The position numbers were made by a program, and so were the translations under genes. A stretch of DNA of 64,000 nt from NCBI RefSeq assembly GCF_001905345.1, contig NZ_LFBV01000002.1, forward strand, positions 620,001-684,000. The letters are read 5' to 3'. Under the pieces are notes generated by a model that did no database searches, had not been told where the DNA came from, and saw only the letters and a list, made by a program, of their open reading frames with translations. Of this stretch, positions 35,035-44,100 are shown one piece after another (the first letter of the stretch is position 1; the number at the start of each line of letters is the position of its first letter). Origin of the DNA: Streptomyces uncialis. Its GTDB lineage: Bacteria; Actinomycetota; Actinomycetes; Streptomycetales; Streptomycetaceae.

Positions 35035-37242
35035 ATGTCCGCCGACTTCGACACCGCTTTCGACCATCACTCCGACGAGGCCAACGCCGATCCGGTCGCC
35101 TACTACGCGGGCTTCCGCGAGAGCTGCCCGGTGGGCCGCTCGGCCGCCCACGGCGGCTTCCACTACACGACGCGCTACGCCGATGTGGCCCGGATCGCCC
35201 GCGACGACGCGACGTTCTCGTCGGCCCGCGGCGACCACGGCGGGCAGGGCGTCGGCATCGTCATCCCCAAGGGACCGGGGCTCGAACAGTTCCCGATCGA
35301 GCTCGACCCGCCGCGTTCGACCGAGTACCGGCAACTGATCAACCCGCTGCTGACACCGGAGGCGGTCGGGCAACTGGTGCCCATGATCGAGCGGCACGCC
35401 GCCCGTGTCGTGGACGACTTCATCGAGCTCGGCTCCTGTGACCTCGTCCGTGACCTCACCAATCCGCTGCCGGCCGCGGTCACCCTGGACTGGCTCGGCT
35501 TCCCCGAGGAGGACTGGGCGAGGCTCGCCGGACCGGTTCACGACATCTTCGCCGCACCGGCGGGCAGCGAACGCGCCGCGCGCGGGGCCGCGGGGCTGGC
35601 CTATATGGACCGCCGCATCCGCGAGCTGATCACCGAACGGCGAGCCGCGCCAAGAGCCGACGCGGTCAGCGCCCTGCTGGCCGGCCGCCGTGCCGACGGC
35701 GCCGGGTTCGACGACGACGAACTCGTGTCGGTGATCGGCCTGCTCATCGCGGGCGGCGTCGACACCACCACCTCCCTGACCGGCTCGACGCTCGTCCACC
35801 TCGCCCGCCACCCCGAACAGCGCAGGCGGCTGATCGACTCCCCCGATCTGCTGGACGGCGCGACCGAGGAGTTCCTGCGCGCGTTCGCCCCGTCGCAGTC
35901 GATGGCGCGCACGGTCACCGGGGATGTCGAGGTCGGCGGCTGCCCGATGCGCGCGGGCGACCGGATGCTGATCCCCTGGGTCGCCGCCAACCATGACCCC
36001 GCCGTGTTCCCCGAGCCGGAGCAGATACGGCTCGACCGCGACGCCAGCCGGCACCTCAGCTTCGGGATCGGCTCGCACCGGTGCGCCGGAGCCCACCTCG
36101 CGCGGGCCATGTTCCGCGCGATGATGACGCAGGTCCTGACCCGGCTGCCCGACTACCGGGTGATCGAGGAAGGGCTGGTCCCCTACCCGACACGCGGCAA
36201 CCAGTCCGGCTGGGACGCGGTCCCGGCGCTCTTCACACCCGGCCCCCCGGCGACCACGGCGGCGGGCGCGGTCCGTGCGCTGAGCACGCCCACCCCGCTG
36301 CGGGTGACCGCGGTGCGCACCGCGGCCGAGGGTGTCGTCGCCGTCGGCCTCGGTCTGCCGGACGGCGGTGAACTCCCCGCGTGGCGGCCCGGCGCGCACA
36401 TCGAGCTGCGGCTGCCCTCGGGACGGCTGCGCCAGTACTCGCTGTGCGGAGACCCCGCCGACGCCACGACATGGCGTATCGGGGTGCTGCGGGAACCCCT
36501 GGGCCGGGGCGGTTCGGCCGAGCTCCACGAACTCGCGCGCCCCGGAGCCGTGTTCGCGGTGCGCGGGCCGCGCAACCACTTCCCGCTCGCGGACGCGCCG
36601 TCCTATCTGTTCCTCGCGGGCGGCATCGGCGTCACACCGATCCTCAGCATGGTCCGCGAGGCCGCCCGGCGCGGCACGCCGTTCACCGTCGTGTACGGCG
36701 GACGCACCCGCGCGACGATGGCGTTCGCCGACGAGCTCGCCGCCGTCGCGGGCGACGCGCTCACCCTGCTCCCCCAGGACGAGGCCGGGCTGCCGGACCT
36801 CCCCCGGCTGCTGGGCGCGCTGGACGCGGACACCGCCGTCCACGCGTGCGGGCCGACGCCGATGCTGGCGGCCGTCGAGCGCGAGTGCGCCCGGCTGGAC
36901 CGTACCGACCGGCTGCATCTGGAGCGCTTCAGCGCCGGGGACGACCTCGAAGCGGCGTTCGACGCCACGGCGAACCGGACCTTCGAGGTCCGGCTCGCCC
37001 GCACCGGGGGCACCCTCACCGTGCCGCCCGACCGACGGCTCATCGAGGTCCTGCGCGACGCCGTGAGCGGCCTGTCCTACGACTGCGAGAAGGGATACTG
37101 CGGCGCCTGCGAGACCCGGGTCCTCGCCGGGACACCGGAGCACCGGGATTCCGTGCTCAGCGAGGAGGAACGTCTGGCCGGGCGCACGATGATGATCTGC
37201 GTCGGGCGCTGCCGGAGCGACCGGCTCGTCCTGGACCTCTGA
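35035..37242 (+). CDS. Self-sufficient cytochrome P450 fused to a PFOR-type reductase (CYP116B-like architecture)
   Basis: About 735 residues from ATG 35035. The P450 domain (1 to ~400) has the I-helix IAGGVDTTTS near residue 240 and the heme loop FGIGSHRCAGAHLAR near 340-355. The reductase (~415-735) has the flavin motif RQYSLCGDP, the NAD(P)H motif GGIGVTPILSMV, and a C-terminal plant-type [2Fe-2S] ferredoxin (CEKGYCGACETRV, and a last Cys in MICVGRC). Electrons go from NAD(P)H through FMN and Fe-S to heme inside one chain. Relatives hydroxylate or O-dealkylate aromatics. It follows the aryl-alcohol dehydrogenase and is likely co-transcribed. Confidence 0.92.
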   Translation: MSADFDTAFDHHSDEANADPVAYYAGFRESCPVGRSAAHGGFHYTTRYADVARIARDDATFSSARGDHGGQGVGIVIPKGPGLEQFPIELDPPRSTEYRQLINPLLTPEAVGQLVPMIERHAARVVDDFIELGSCDLVRDLTNPLPAAVTLDWLGFPEEDWARLAGPVHDIFAAPAGSERAARGAAGLAYMDRRIRELITERRAAPRADAVSALLAGRRADGAGFDDDELVSVIGLLIAGGVDTTTSLTGSTLVHLARHPEQRRRLIDSPDLLDGATEEFLRAFAPSQSMARTVTGDVEVGGCPMRAGDRMLIPWVAANHDPAVFPEPEQIRLDRDASRHLSFGIGSHRCAGAHLARAMFRAMMTQVLTRLPDYRVIEEGLVPYPTRGNQSGWDAVPALFTPGPPATTAAGAVRALSTPTPLRVTAVRTAAEGVVAVGLGLPDGGELPAWRPGAHIELRLPSGRLRQYSLCGDPADATTWRIGVLREPLGRGGSAELHELARPGAVFAVRGPRNHFPLADAPSYLFLAGGIGVTPILSMVREAARRGTPFTVVYGGRTRATMAFADELAAVAGDALTLLPQDEAGLPDLPRLLGALDADTAVHACGPTPMLAAVERECARLDRTDRLHLERFSAGDDLEAAFDATANRTFEVRLARTGGTLTVPPDRRLIEVLRDAVSGLSYDCEKGYCGACETRVLAGTPEHRDSVLSEEERLAGRTMMICVGRCRSDRLVLDL

Positions 37243-37296
37243 GAACGGCCGACGGACGGACCTCCTGACACCGGTCGGCTCCCGCGGGGTTCTGGG

Positions 37297-38370
37297 TCAG
37301 GTGAGGGTGATGGCGAGGGTGGCCATGTCGTCGTCGCGGGGGCCGCCGGTCCAGTGGTGGATGTCGTCGGCGAGGGCGTCGAGCGTGGCCGCGGGGGTGT
37401 CGGTACCGCTGGCGGGGACGGTGAGCCCGGCGGGGTCGTAGAAGGCTCCGCCGGGATCGCGGGCCTCGGTCACGCCGTCGGTGACGAAGAGCAGGGTGTC
37501 GCCGGACGCGAGGGTGAAGGAGTCCGGGGTGGTGGGCTGGTCGGTGAGGCCGCCCATGCCCAGCGGGAGGCCGGGCGCGGTGGCGGTGAGTTCGGTGGTG
37601 CGGCCGTCCCGGATGAGATAGGGGGCGGGGTGACCCCGGTTGAGGATACGGAGGGTATGTCCCCGCTGGTCGATCTCGGCGATGAGGGCGGTGGTGAACT
37701 CCTCGTCGCGGTCGCTGTGCGGGTTCTGGGCACGGTCGCGTTCGAGGGACTGCTCCAGCCGGTCCGCGAGGTCCCCGATACCGGGCACATGATGGGCGGC
37801 CTCGCGGAACGCGCCGATCAGGGTGGCGGTGGTGGAGACGGCCCCGACCCCTTTGCCACGGACATCGCCCATGAGGACACGGATGCCGTGCGGGGTGTCC
37901 TGAATGGCATAGGCGTCCCCGCCGATCCTGGCCTCGGCGTCGGCGGCCTCGTAACGGGCCGCCACGAGGAGCGACCCGATCCGGGCGGGCGGGGAGGGCA
38001 GTACCGCGCCCTGCATGACACCGGCCACGGACCGGGCGGTGGCCAGACGTCTGCCGTGCCGGTCGAGCATACGGTTGACGTCGAGGGCGATGGCCGTGGC
38101 GAGTACGACGTTGAGCGCCTCCCCCCAACCGGTCGCGGAGCTCAGCAGTCCCAGATGCCAGTTCGCCAGCAACGTGACGACCAGGGCGAACACCCCGGTC
38201 CACGCCGTACCCCGGAAGGTCAGCGTCGCACCGGCCAGCACACACGCGGAGGCGACCAGCGGGACCGACGTGTACTCGGGGGGTGTCGCGGAGTCCGCGG
38301 CGGTGGCCGCGACGATCAGGCCCACGGGAAGCCAGCGCACATACGGCCACCGAGCGGTCAGGCGGTCCAT
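37297..38370 (-). CDS. Membrane-anchored PP2C/SpoIIE serine phosphatase
   Basis: 357 residues from ATG 38370. Three to four hydrophobic helices (about 10-90) precede a SpoIIE domain (about 130-355) with the metal-binding motifs IGGDAYAIQD and VLMGDVRGKGVGA, and LLFVTDGVTEARD and DDDMATLAI near the end. Such phosphatases dephosphorylate anti-anti-sigma factors; Streptomyces has many. No anti-sigma partner is adjacent. Confidence 0.9.
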   Translation of the reverse strand: MDRLTARWPYVRWLPVGLIVAATAADSATPPEYTSVPLVASACVLAGATLTFRGTAWTGVFALVVTLLANWHLGLLSSATGWGEALNVVLATAIALDVNRMLDRHGRRLATARSVAGVMQGAVLPSPPARIGSLLVAARYEAADAEARIGGDAYAIQDTPHGIRVLMGDVRGKGVGAVSTTATLIGAFREAAHHVPGIGDLADRLEQSLERDRAQNPHSDRDEEFTTALIAEIDQRGHTLRILNRGHPAPYLIRDGRTTELTATAPGLPLGMGGLTDQPTTPDSFTLASGDTLLFVTDGVTEARDPGGAFYDPAGLTVPASGTDTPAATLDALADDIHHWTGGPRDDDMATLAITLT

Positions 38371-38421
38371 GCCACGCCTCCTGGAGGTCCGGGAACCCTG
38401 GCCCGGGTCCGTCGAACCCGG

Positions 38422-38655
38422 TCAGACCGGAGCCGCAAGGGAGACCTCGACGTTTCTGCGGGTGCCCCAGCCGTTGTCCCTGAGCGTGGCGAGCGAGTAC
38501 AGCCGCACCCGGAGCAGCGCGACCGGCCACCCGGGCGGGACCACGGAGTCGGTGACGAGCGCCCCGGAGCCCGTGTCGGTGGGATGGCTGTCGTACACGA
38601 GATCCTCCGCGGGCCCTCGGGAAGCAGGACGGTTCGGCTCGGCCGAGCGGGCCAC
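38422..38655 (-). CDS. Small hypothetical protein or gene fragment
   Basis: 77 codons from a GTG at 38655, with normal Streptomyces third-base use but no ribosome site. It ends NGWGTRRNVEVSLAAPV. I recognise no family. It may be the 3' end of a lost gene rather than an intact one. Confidence 0.35.
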   Translation of the reverse strand: MARSAEPNRPASRGPAEDLVYDSHPTDTGSGALVTDSVVPPGWPVALLRVRLYSLATLRDNGWGTRRNVEVSLAAPV

Positions 38656-39123
38656 ATCTTTACATGATCATCAGCTGTTCAGCTCCTGGTACCGCCGCTC
38701 CCCCGCCGAACTACGCCACCCGGGTGCGGCCATCGGGTCCACCACGCCCATCCGGGGGTCCCCGCGCCGCTGACTGACGCGCCTTCCGATCCGACGGCAC
38801 TTCAGCCAGGCGATCGGCCTCCCAGTTGACCGGGGCTCCGCAAGCCGGTCGGGCATCGAGTGCCGTTCCGCTGCGGAACTCGGTGATCATGGCGACCGCC
38901 CACAGCGGGAAGCGAAGCACCTTCGATGTGCGCCGGGGCCCCTTTGCGGTCTGCGGCCACGACGCCAGGACCAGCACGGTCCACACCTTCGACGCGGGCA
39001 AGCCCGCCGACATCTGGTGCACCGTCGCCGCGCCGTGGTCCGCTCGGCCCTCCAGGTGCCGCCGGGGTGACCGGCGGCACCTGACGGGCCGGACCCCACG
39101 CGTGTGCGGCCCTGGCCGTGGGG
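38656..39123. other. Gene-poor spacer, possible gene remnants
   Basis: About 470 bp. A plus-strand frame from ATG 38889 has coding-like codon use (FDVRRGPFAVCG, HTFDAGKPADIWC) but runs antisense into the SDR gene. A minus-strand frame ends RYQELNS at 38671. Neither has a ribosome site or a recognisable family, so both may be decayed fragments. Confidence 0.4.
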
Positions 39124-39885
39124 TCACACGGCCAGGTAACCCCCGTCGACGGGGATGGCCGCGCCGGTGACGAACTCGGAGTTGTCGGACAGCAGCCAGG
39201 CGACGGCTTCACCGATCTCGTTCGCCTTGGCGAAGCGTCCCAGGGGATGCCGCTGACGCATGGCGTCGAACTTGCCGGAGAACGTGGGGTCCTCGGAGAG
39301 CCGTGCTATCAGCGGGGTCTCCACGATGCCGGGCAGTACGGCGTTGACACGGATGCCGTGCTGACCGTAGTCGGCGGCGGCGGCGCGGGTGAGGCCGATG
39401 ACACCGTGCTTGGCGGCCACGTACTCGGCGGCGTCGGTCACGGCGATCTGGCCGAGGGACGAGGCCGTGTTGACGATCGAGCCGCGGGTGCCTGACTCCA
39501 GCATGGCCGCGATCTCGTACTTGAGGGAGTGGAAGACCCCGGTCAGATCGACGCGGATCGCCCGGTCCCACTGCGCGGCGGTGAGCTGGTGGAGCGGGAC
39601 ACCGGCCTGCTCGACACCGGCGTTGTTGAAGGCCCCGTCGAGTCTGCCGTAGCGCTCCAGGGTCTTGGCCACCAGCGCTTCGGCCTCTTCCTCGGCGCTG
39701 ATGTCCGCCCTGATGAACGTGGCTTCCCCGCCCGCCTGGCGGATGCCCTTGGCGATCTCCTCGCCCGTCTCGCTGATGTCCGTGACGACGATCTTCGCGC
39801 CCCGCCCGGCCAGCAGCCGCGAGGTCTCCGCGCCGATCCCGCTGCCGCCGCCGGTCACGATGACCACTCGGTCGTTGATGTCCAT
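39124..39885 (-). CDS. Short-chain dehydrogenase/reductase (SDR)
   Basis: 253 residues from ATG 39885. Classical SDR: cofactor motif VTGGGSGIGAETS, DIS after the second strand (NAD preference), NNAG, catalytic Ser in NTASSLGQIA and YVAAK, and the C-terminal TGAAIPVDGGYLAV. Because the Rieske system needs a cis-dihydrodiol dehydrogenase and none lies in that operon, this gene is a possible candidate, but it is 2 kb away and carries no operator-like box. Alternatively an unrelated oxidoreductase. Confidence 0.9.
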   Translation of the reverse strand: MDINDRVVIVTGGGSGIGAETSRLLAGRGAKIVVTDISETGEEIAKGIRQAGGEATFIRADISAEEEAEALVAKTLERYGRLDGAFNNAGVEQAGVPLHQLTAAQWDRAIRVDLTGVFHSLKYEIAAMLESGTRGSIVNTASSLGQIAVTDAAEYVAAKHGVIGLTRAAAADYGQHGIRVNAVLPGIVETPLIARLSEDPTFSGKFDAMRQRHPLGRFAKANEIGEAVAWLLSDNSEFVTGAAIPVDGGYLAV

Positions 39886-40384
39886 GGTTCTGTGCTCCTG
39901 TGCTCGGTGACAGATCGATGAAGAAACGTTTCAGCACTGACGGGCGGACCGCTTCGGACGCTTGCGGACCTGACGGGGATCCGGACGAGGCGGGCGGTGG
40001 TCCGAGGGCTGCTGTGCGGCCATGGGCGCTCTGCCGTGACCGCTCCGCCGCTGAGTCCCCATCCCACCTCCCGCCTCCTTCCCGTTCCCGTATACGCGAC
40101 AATTCCTGTCCGGGCCGGAAAATTCCCTCCACAGCCATCGCACACACGGTTACCGCAGGTAGCGTGGATCTCGGCCGAGGGACGGCGGTGCGCAGCCGGG
40201 CCCGTTCGCCCCGTTCCGCACCCTTTCGGGGCGCGTGACAGGCACGGAGATCCTTGAGTGACCGCCGCACATCGGGCGGCGGCGCAGATGCCCGATGTCC
40301 GCCCGGTGTCACCACGAAAGCGGTCAGGCCACCGAAATACTTGTCCGATCAGTTTGTGCGGGGCACGCTTCCCCTCCGGGCCCG
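39886..40384. other. Intergenic region upstream of SDR gene
   Basis: About 500 bp without a supported gene. It has less uniform composition than the flanks, including an A/T-richer segment (GAAGAAACGTTTCAG, with the dyad GAAACGTTTC, near 39920-39930). That dyad lies ~40 bp upstream of the SDR start and could be an operator. Nothing else is recognised. Confidence 0.5.
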
Positions 40385-40906
40385 TCAGCGTTCGGCCGCC
40401 GCCCACCGGGTGAGCTGCTGCTCCAGTCGTTCCATCACGCACAGGGCCGCGGCCCGCTCCTCAGCGGTGGCATCACCGGCGGTGATCCCTTCGAGCTCGA
40501 CCCAGACCTGCTCGACCTCCCGCCGCAGGGCGAGGCTGGCGGCGGTCGGCTCCACGATGACCGCGCGCTTGTCGGTGTCCGAGGGGCGGCGGCGGACGAA
40601 ACCCGCCTGTTCCAGACGCCGGACACTGCGGGTCATGGTGGCGGCGTCGGAGTCCAGCAGACGGATCAGGTCGATCTGACGCTGCGGCCCCCGCTCCCAG
40701 AGGTGCATCATCACCAGCTCCTGGCCCGGATGCAGTCCGACCCGGCGCAGAAGCTGCCCGGCGATCATGCGGTGCAGCCGCGCCACCCGGAAGATCCCGT
40801 GACTGATCGGCGCCGCGTGCGCGAACGCGGGCACCGGCACCATCCCGGCGTCGTCCGTGGTCGGCGCGGGCCCCGGACCCTCGGCAGGAGATGTCGACCG
40901 CGTCAT
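40385..40906 (-). CDS. MarR-family transcriptional regulator
   Basis: 173 residues from ATG 40906. Winged helix-turn-helix: LLRRVGLHPGQELVMMHLWERGPQRQIDLIRLLDSDAATMTRSVRRLEQAGFVRRRPSDTDKRAVIVEPT, flanked by dimerisation helices. MarR proteins respond to phenolic or other small ligands. The upstream sequence TTGCTCGAACAG is A/T-richer than its surroundings and could hold its own operator. Target genes are unknown; the SDR downstream on the same strand is one candidate. Confidence 0.9.
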   Translation of the reverse strand: MTRSTSPAEGPGPAPTTDDAGMVPVPAFAHAAPISHGIFRVARLHRMIAGQLLRRVGLHPGQELVMMHLWERGPQRQIDLIRLLDSDAATMTRSVRRLEQAGFVRRRPSDTDKRAVIVEPTAASLALRREVEQVWVELEGITAGDATAEERAAALCVMERLEQQLTRWAAAER

Positions 40907-41075
40907 GATCGGTGCGCCTTTCTGTACATATTGCTCGAACAGTTAAATGCCCCTGTCTCTCCATCCTAGCCCGCCGCGACAGACGAGAAGAGCTCCCACC
41001 AAGGACACCACTTTCCCTGGCCGGGGCTTGCAGCGTGCACTCAGAGGCTCCCTGGGAACACACTAGAGAAAATTA

Positions 41076-41089
41076 CCTGTCCGGACAGG
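41076..41089. promoter_or_regulatory. 14-bp perfect palindrome CCTGTCCGGACAGG
   Basis: A perfect palindrome flanked by AATT on both sides (41071-41074 and 90-93), in the 250-bp space between the MarR gene and the end of the conflict-protein gene. It looks like an operator rather than a terminator. Confidence 0.5.
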
Positions 41090-41157
41090 AATTGCGGAAT
41101 CCTCTCGCCAGCACCTGCGACGACATCACCGGCCCTCACCCCGGCCTCGGCCACGGT

Positions 41158-44100
41158 TCAGGGGCAGATCCGGCGGTACGCGACTCCGTCGGGGAGGTAG
41201 CGGCGCCATTCCCGTTCGGTCAGGGAGCGGCCCGCGATCGCGCAGGCCTCGCCGGTGAGGGTGGCGAGGTCGCCGAAGGCGGCGGTGTCCCACACCCGCG
41301 CGGTCCTGTCGGCGCCGCTGGTGGTGGTGAGGGTCTTCCCGTCCGGGGCGAAGACAGCAGAGCGCGTGGCACCGGTGTGGCCGGTGAGCAGGGCCAGTTG
41401 TCTGTGGGTCCGGAGGTCCCACAGGCGTACCGTCCGGTCGTCGCCGGTGGTGGCCAGGGTCCTGCCGTCCGGGCTGACGACGGCCGACCGGACGGCGCCG
41501 ACGTGCCCGTTGAGGGTGGCGAGGCGGCGCAGTGTACGTACGTCCCACAGTCGCACCGCGGCGTCCCGGCCGATGCTGGCGAGGGTCTTCCCGTCCGGGG
41601 TGAAGGCCACCGACTCCGCGGCGTCGGCGTGCCCCTTGACCGTCGCGGTGAGACGGCGGTGCCGGATGTCCCACAGCCACAGCCTGCCGCCCGAGCCGGC
41701 CGCTGCCAGGGTCCTGCCGTCCGGGCTGAACACCACGAGGCCGACCATGCCGGTCGGCCCGTCGAGGTCACCGAGGTGCTGGTGGGTCCGCGCGTCCCAC
41801 AGCCGCACGGACGAGGACTCACGGCCGCCGGTCACGAAGGTCCCGCTGTCCGGGCTGAAGGCCGACCAAGTGACCGCGCTGGGGAAGGACGCCAGTTGCT
41901 GATAGGTCCGCAGGCTCCACAGGCGGGTTGTCCTGTCGATGTAGCTGCTGGTGGCGAGGGTGTGGCCGTCCGGGCTGAAGAGGACGCGCTGCACGGGGCT
42001 GCGATGGCCGTCGAGGGAGGCGAGACGGCGGCGGGTGCGTACGTCCCACAGCAGGACCGCCGTACCGTCGTCGCCGCTCGCGGCGACGAGGCGGCCGTCT
42101 GGGCTGAACCGCACCCAGTTCACCTCGCCGGTGTGCCCGGTCAGACGGCCCAGGGTGCGGCGTGTCCGGGCGTCGCGCAGGTGCACGGTCCCGTCGCCGT
42201 CGCCGGTCGCGAGCACCTGCCCGTCCGGGCTGTAGGCCGCCGGGCTTCCCGAACCGCCCGGCCCGGCGAAGGCGGCGCGCGGCCGGCCGGCCCGCATGTC
42301 CCAGAGCCGGACGGTGGCGTCCTCCGACCCGCTGGCCAGCACGGTGCCGTCCGGACTGAACGCGAGCGCGTTCACGGGGCCGGTATGGCTGGTCAGCATG
42401 ACCATGGCCGTGCGTGCCCGCACGTCCCAGAGCCGTACGGAGCGGTCCTGGCCCCCGCTCGCCAGGGTCCGGCCGTCCGGGCTGAAGGCCAGGGCGGACC
42501 CGGTGCCGTTGTAGTCGCTGAGCCTGACCGGGGGACGCTGCCCGCGCGGGTCCCACAGAAGCGTCACGCCGTCGCTCGCCCTCGTGGCCAGCGTCTCACC
42601 GTCCGGGCTGAACGCCAGCGAGCGGATCTGACCCGTATGGCCCTTCAGCGTGGCGGTGCGGCGCTTCTGCCCCACGTCCCAGAGCTGCACCGCGGCCTTG
42701 TCGTCGGCGCTGGTGCCAAGACCGTTGACGATGACGGCGACCGTCCTGCCGTCGGGGCTGAACGCGAGCGGGGCGGCCCACGAGCCGTCGTCGCCGTGGG
42801 CCTGGAGTTCACCGGTCCTGCGGTGGGTACGGGCGTCCCAGAGCAGCACCTTGCCCTGCCGGGCGCCGGTGGCGATCGTGTCCCCGTCCGGACTGAAGAC
42901 CGCCGGTCTCCCGGCGCCGGTCAGGACAGCGGTCCGCTTGCGTGTGCGGGTGTCCCACAGCTGTGCCTTCCAGCCGTCATGGCTGGTGACGAGTGTCCTG
43001 CCGTCAGGGCTGAACGCCGCCGTGTGCACCTGGCTGCTGCGGCCGTCGAGCGAGGCCGACTGCCGCCGTCCCGCGACGTCCCACAGCCGTGCCGTGCCGT
43101 CGTTCCCGCTGGACGCGAGGGTCCTGCCGTCCGGGCTGAAGGCGACCGACCGCACCTCTCCCGTGTGGCCCGGGAGCGTGGCCCGCAGAGGTGAGGAGAC
43201 CGTGGACAGGAGCTGGGCGCGGGTCTCCGGGGTCGGGGAGACGCGCTGGGCGGCCAGGGCCAGCCGGGCCGCCAGGGCAGGATCGGAGCCGGCGTACCGG
43301 CGGCTCTGCTCCGTCAGGCTCCGGGTGGCGGCCAGGGCCCGCTGCTCGCTGCCGCTGCGGGCGTTGAACATGGCGAGCCCGGCCGCGACGAGACCGAGGA
43401 CGGTGAGCACGGCGAAGCCCGCCAGGACCGTACGGCGGCGGCGGACCAGACGCTGCTGGATCTGGTCGCTGGCCTCGACGAACCCGGTCTCCTCGGCGGG
43501 GATCTCGGCGCCGCGTACGCCGATCCACCGCCGCGCCCGCGCGATCTGCTCCCCGCCCAGGGCCAGTTCGGGCGGGTGGCCCAGCTCCTGCCAGGCCCGC
43601 AGGGACCGGCGCAGACCCTCCTGCCAGCCGCGGAACTCACGGTTCTCCTCGACCCAGCCCCGCAGCCGCGGCCACTTCTCCACGAGTGCCTGGTGGGCGA
43701 GCTCGGCGGTGTCGCGCCCGGTCGGGCGGCGCGTCACCACGACCAGCCGGGTGCTGGCCAGCCGGTGGATCAGCGCCCAGTCGCCCGCGGAGAACTGGGT
43801 GCGGGCGGCGACCCGGCGGGTGTCCGGGCCGCGCTCCCCGGCGTCCAGCTCCTCGCCGGGACGTACGAGCTGGATGAAGATCCGTTCCAGCGCCTGCCGC
43901 TCGGCCCCGTCCGCCCAGCCCCACAGCCGGTGCTCCGCGTTTCTCGTCAGCGCTCCCTCCACACCGCCGAGCTCCTGGTACGCGGTGGTGGTCAGCAGTC
44001 CGCGTTCCTGTCGCTCCCAGAGCAGGCTCAGGGCGTACTCCAGCATCGGCAGCGCGGCCGGACCGGGCGGGGTGTCGCGCAGCAGCAGCTCGACCAGGCC

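Noticed and set aside
38889..39170. Plus-strand gene ending inside the SDR gene
   Set aside because: Codon use is coding-like, but no ribosome site or family is visible and it overlaps the SDR end antisense; kept only as a possible remnant.
39124..39885. SDR as the cis-dihydrodiol dehydrogenase of the Rieske pathway
   Set aside because: Possible, but it is outside the island, has no paired boxes and no substrate-specific motif I can see.
40912..43194. Plus-strand frame of 760 codons opposite the WD40 repeats
   Set aside because: Mirrors the repeated WD40 coding pattern; no independent signal.
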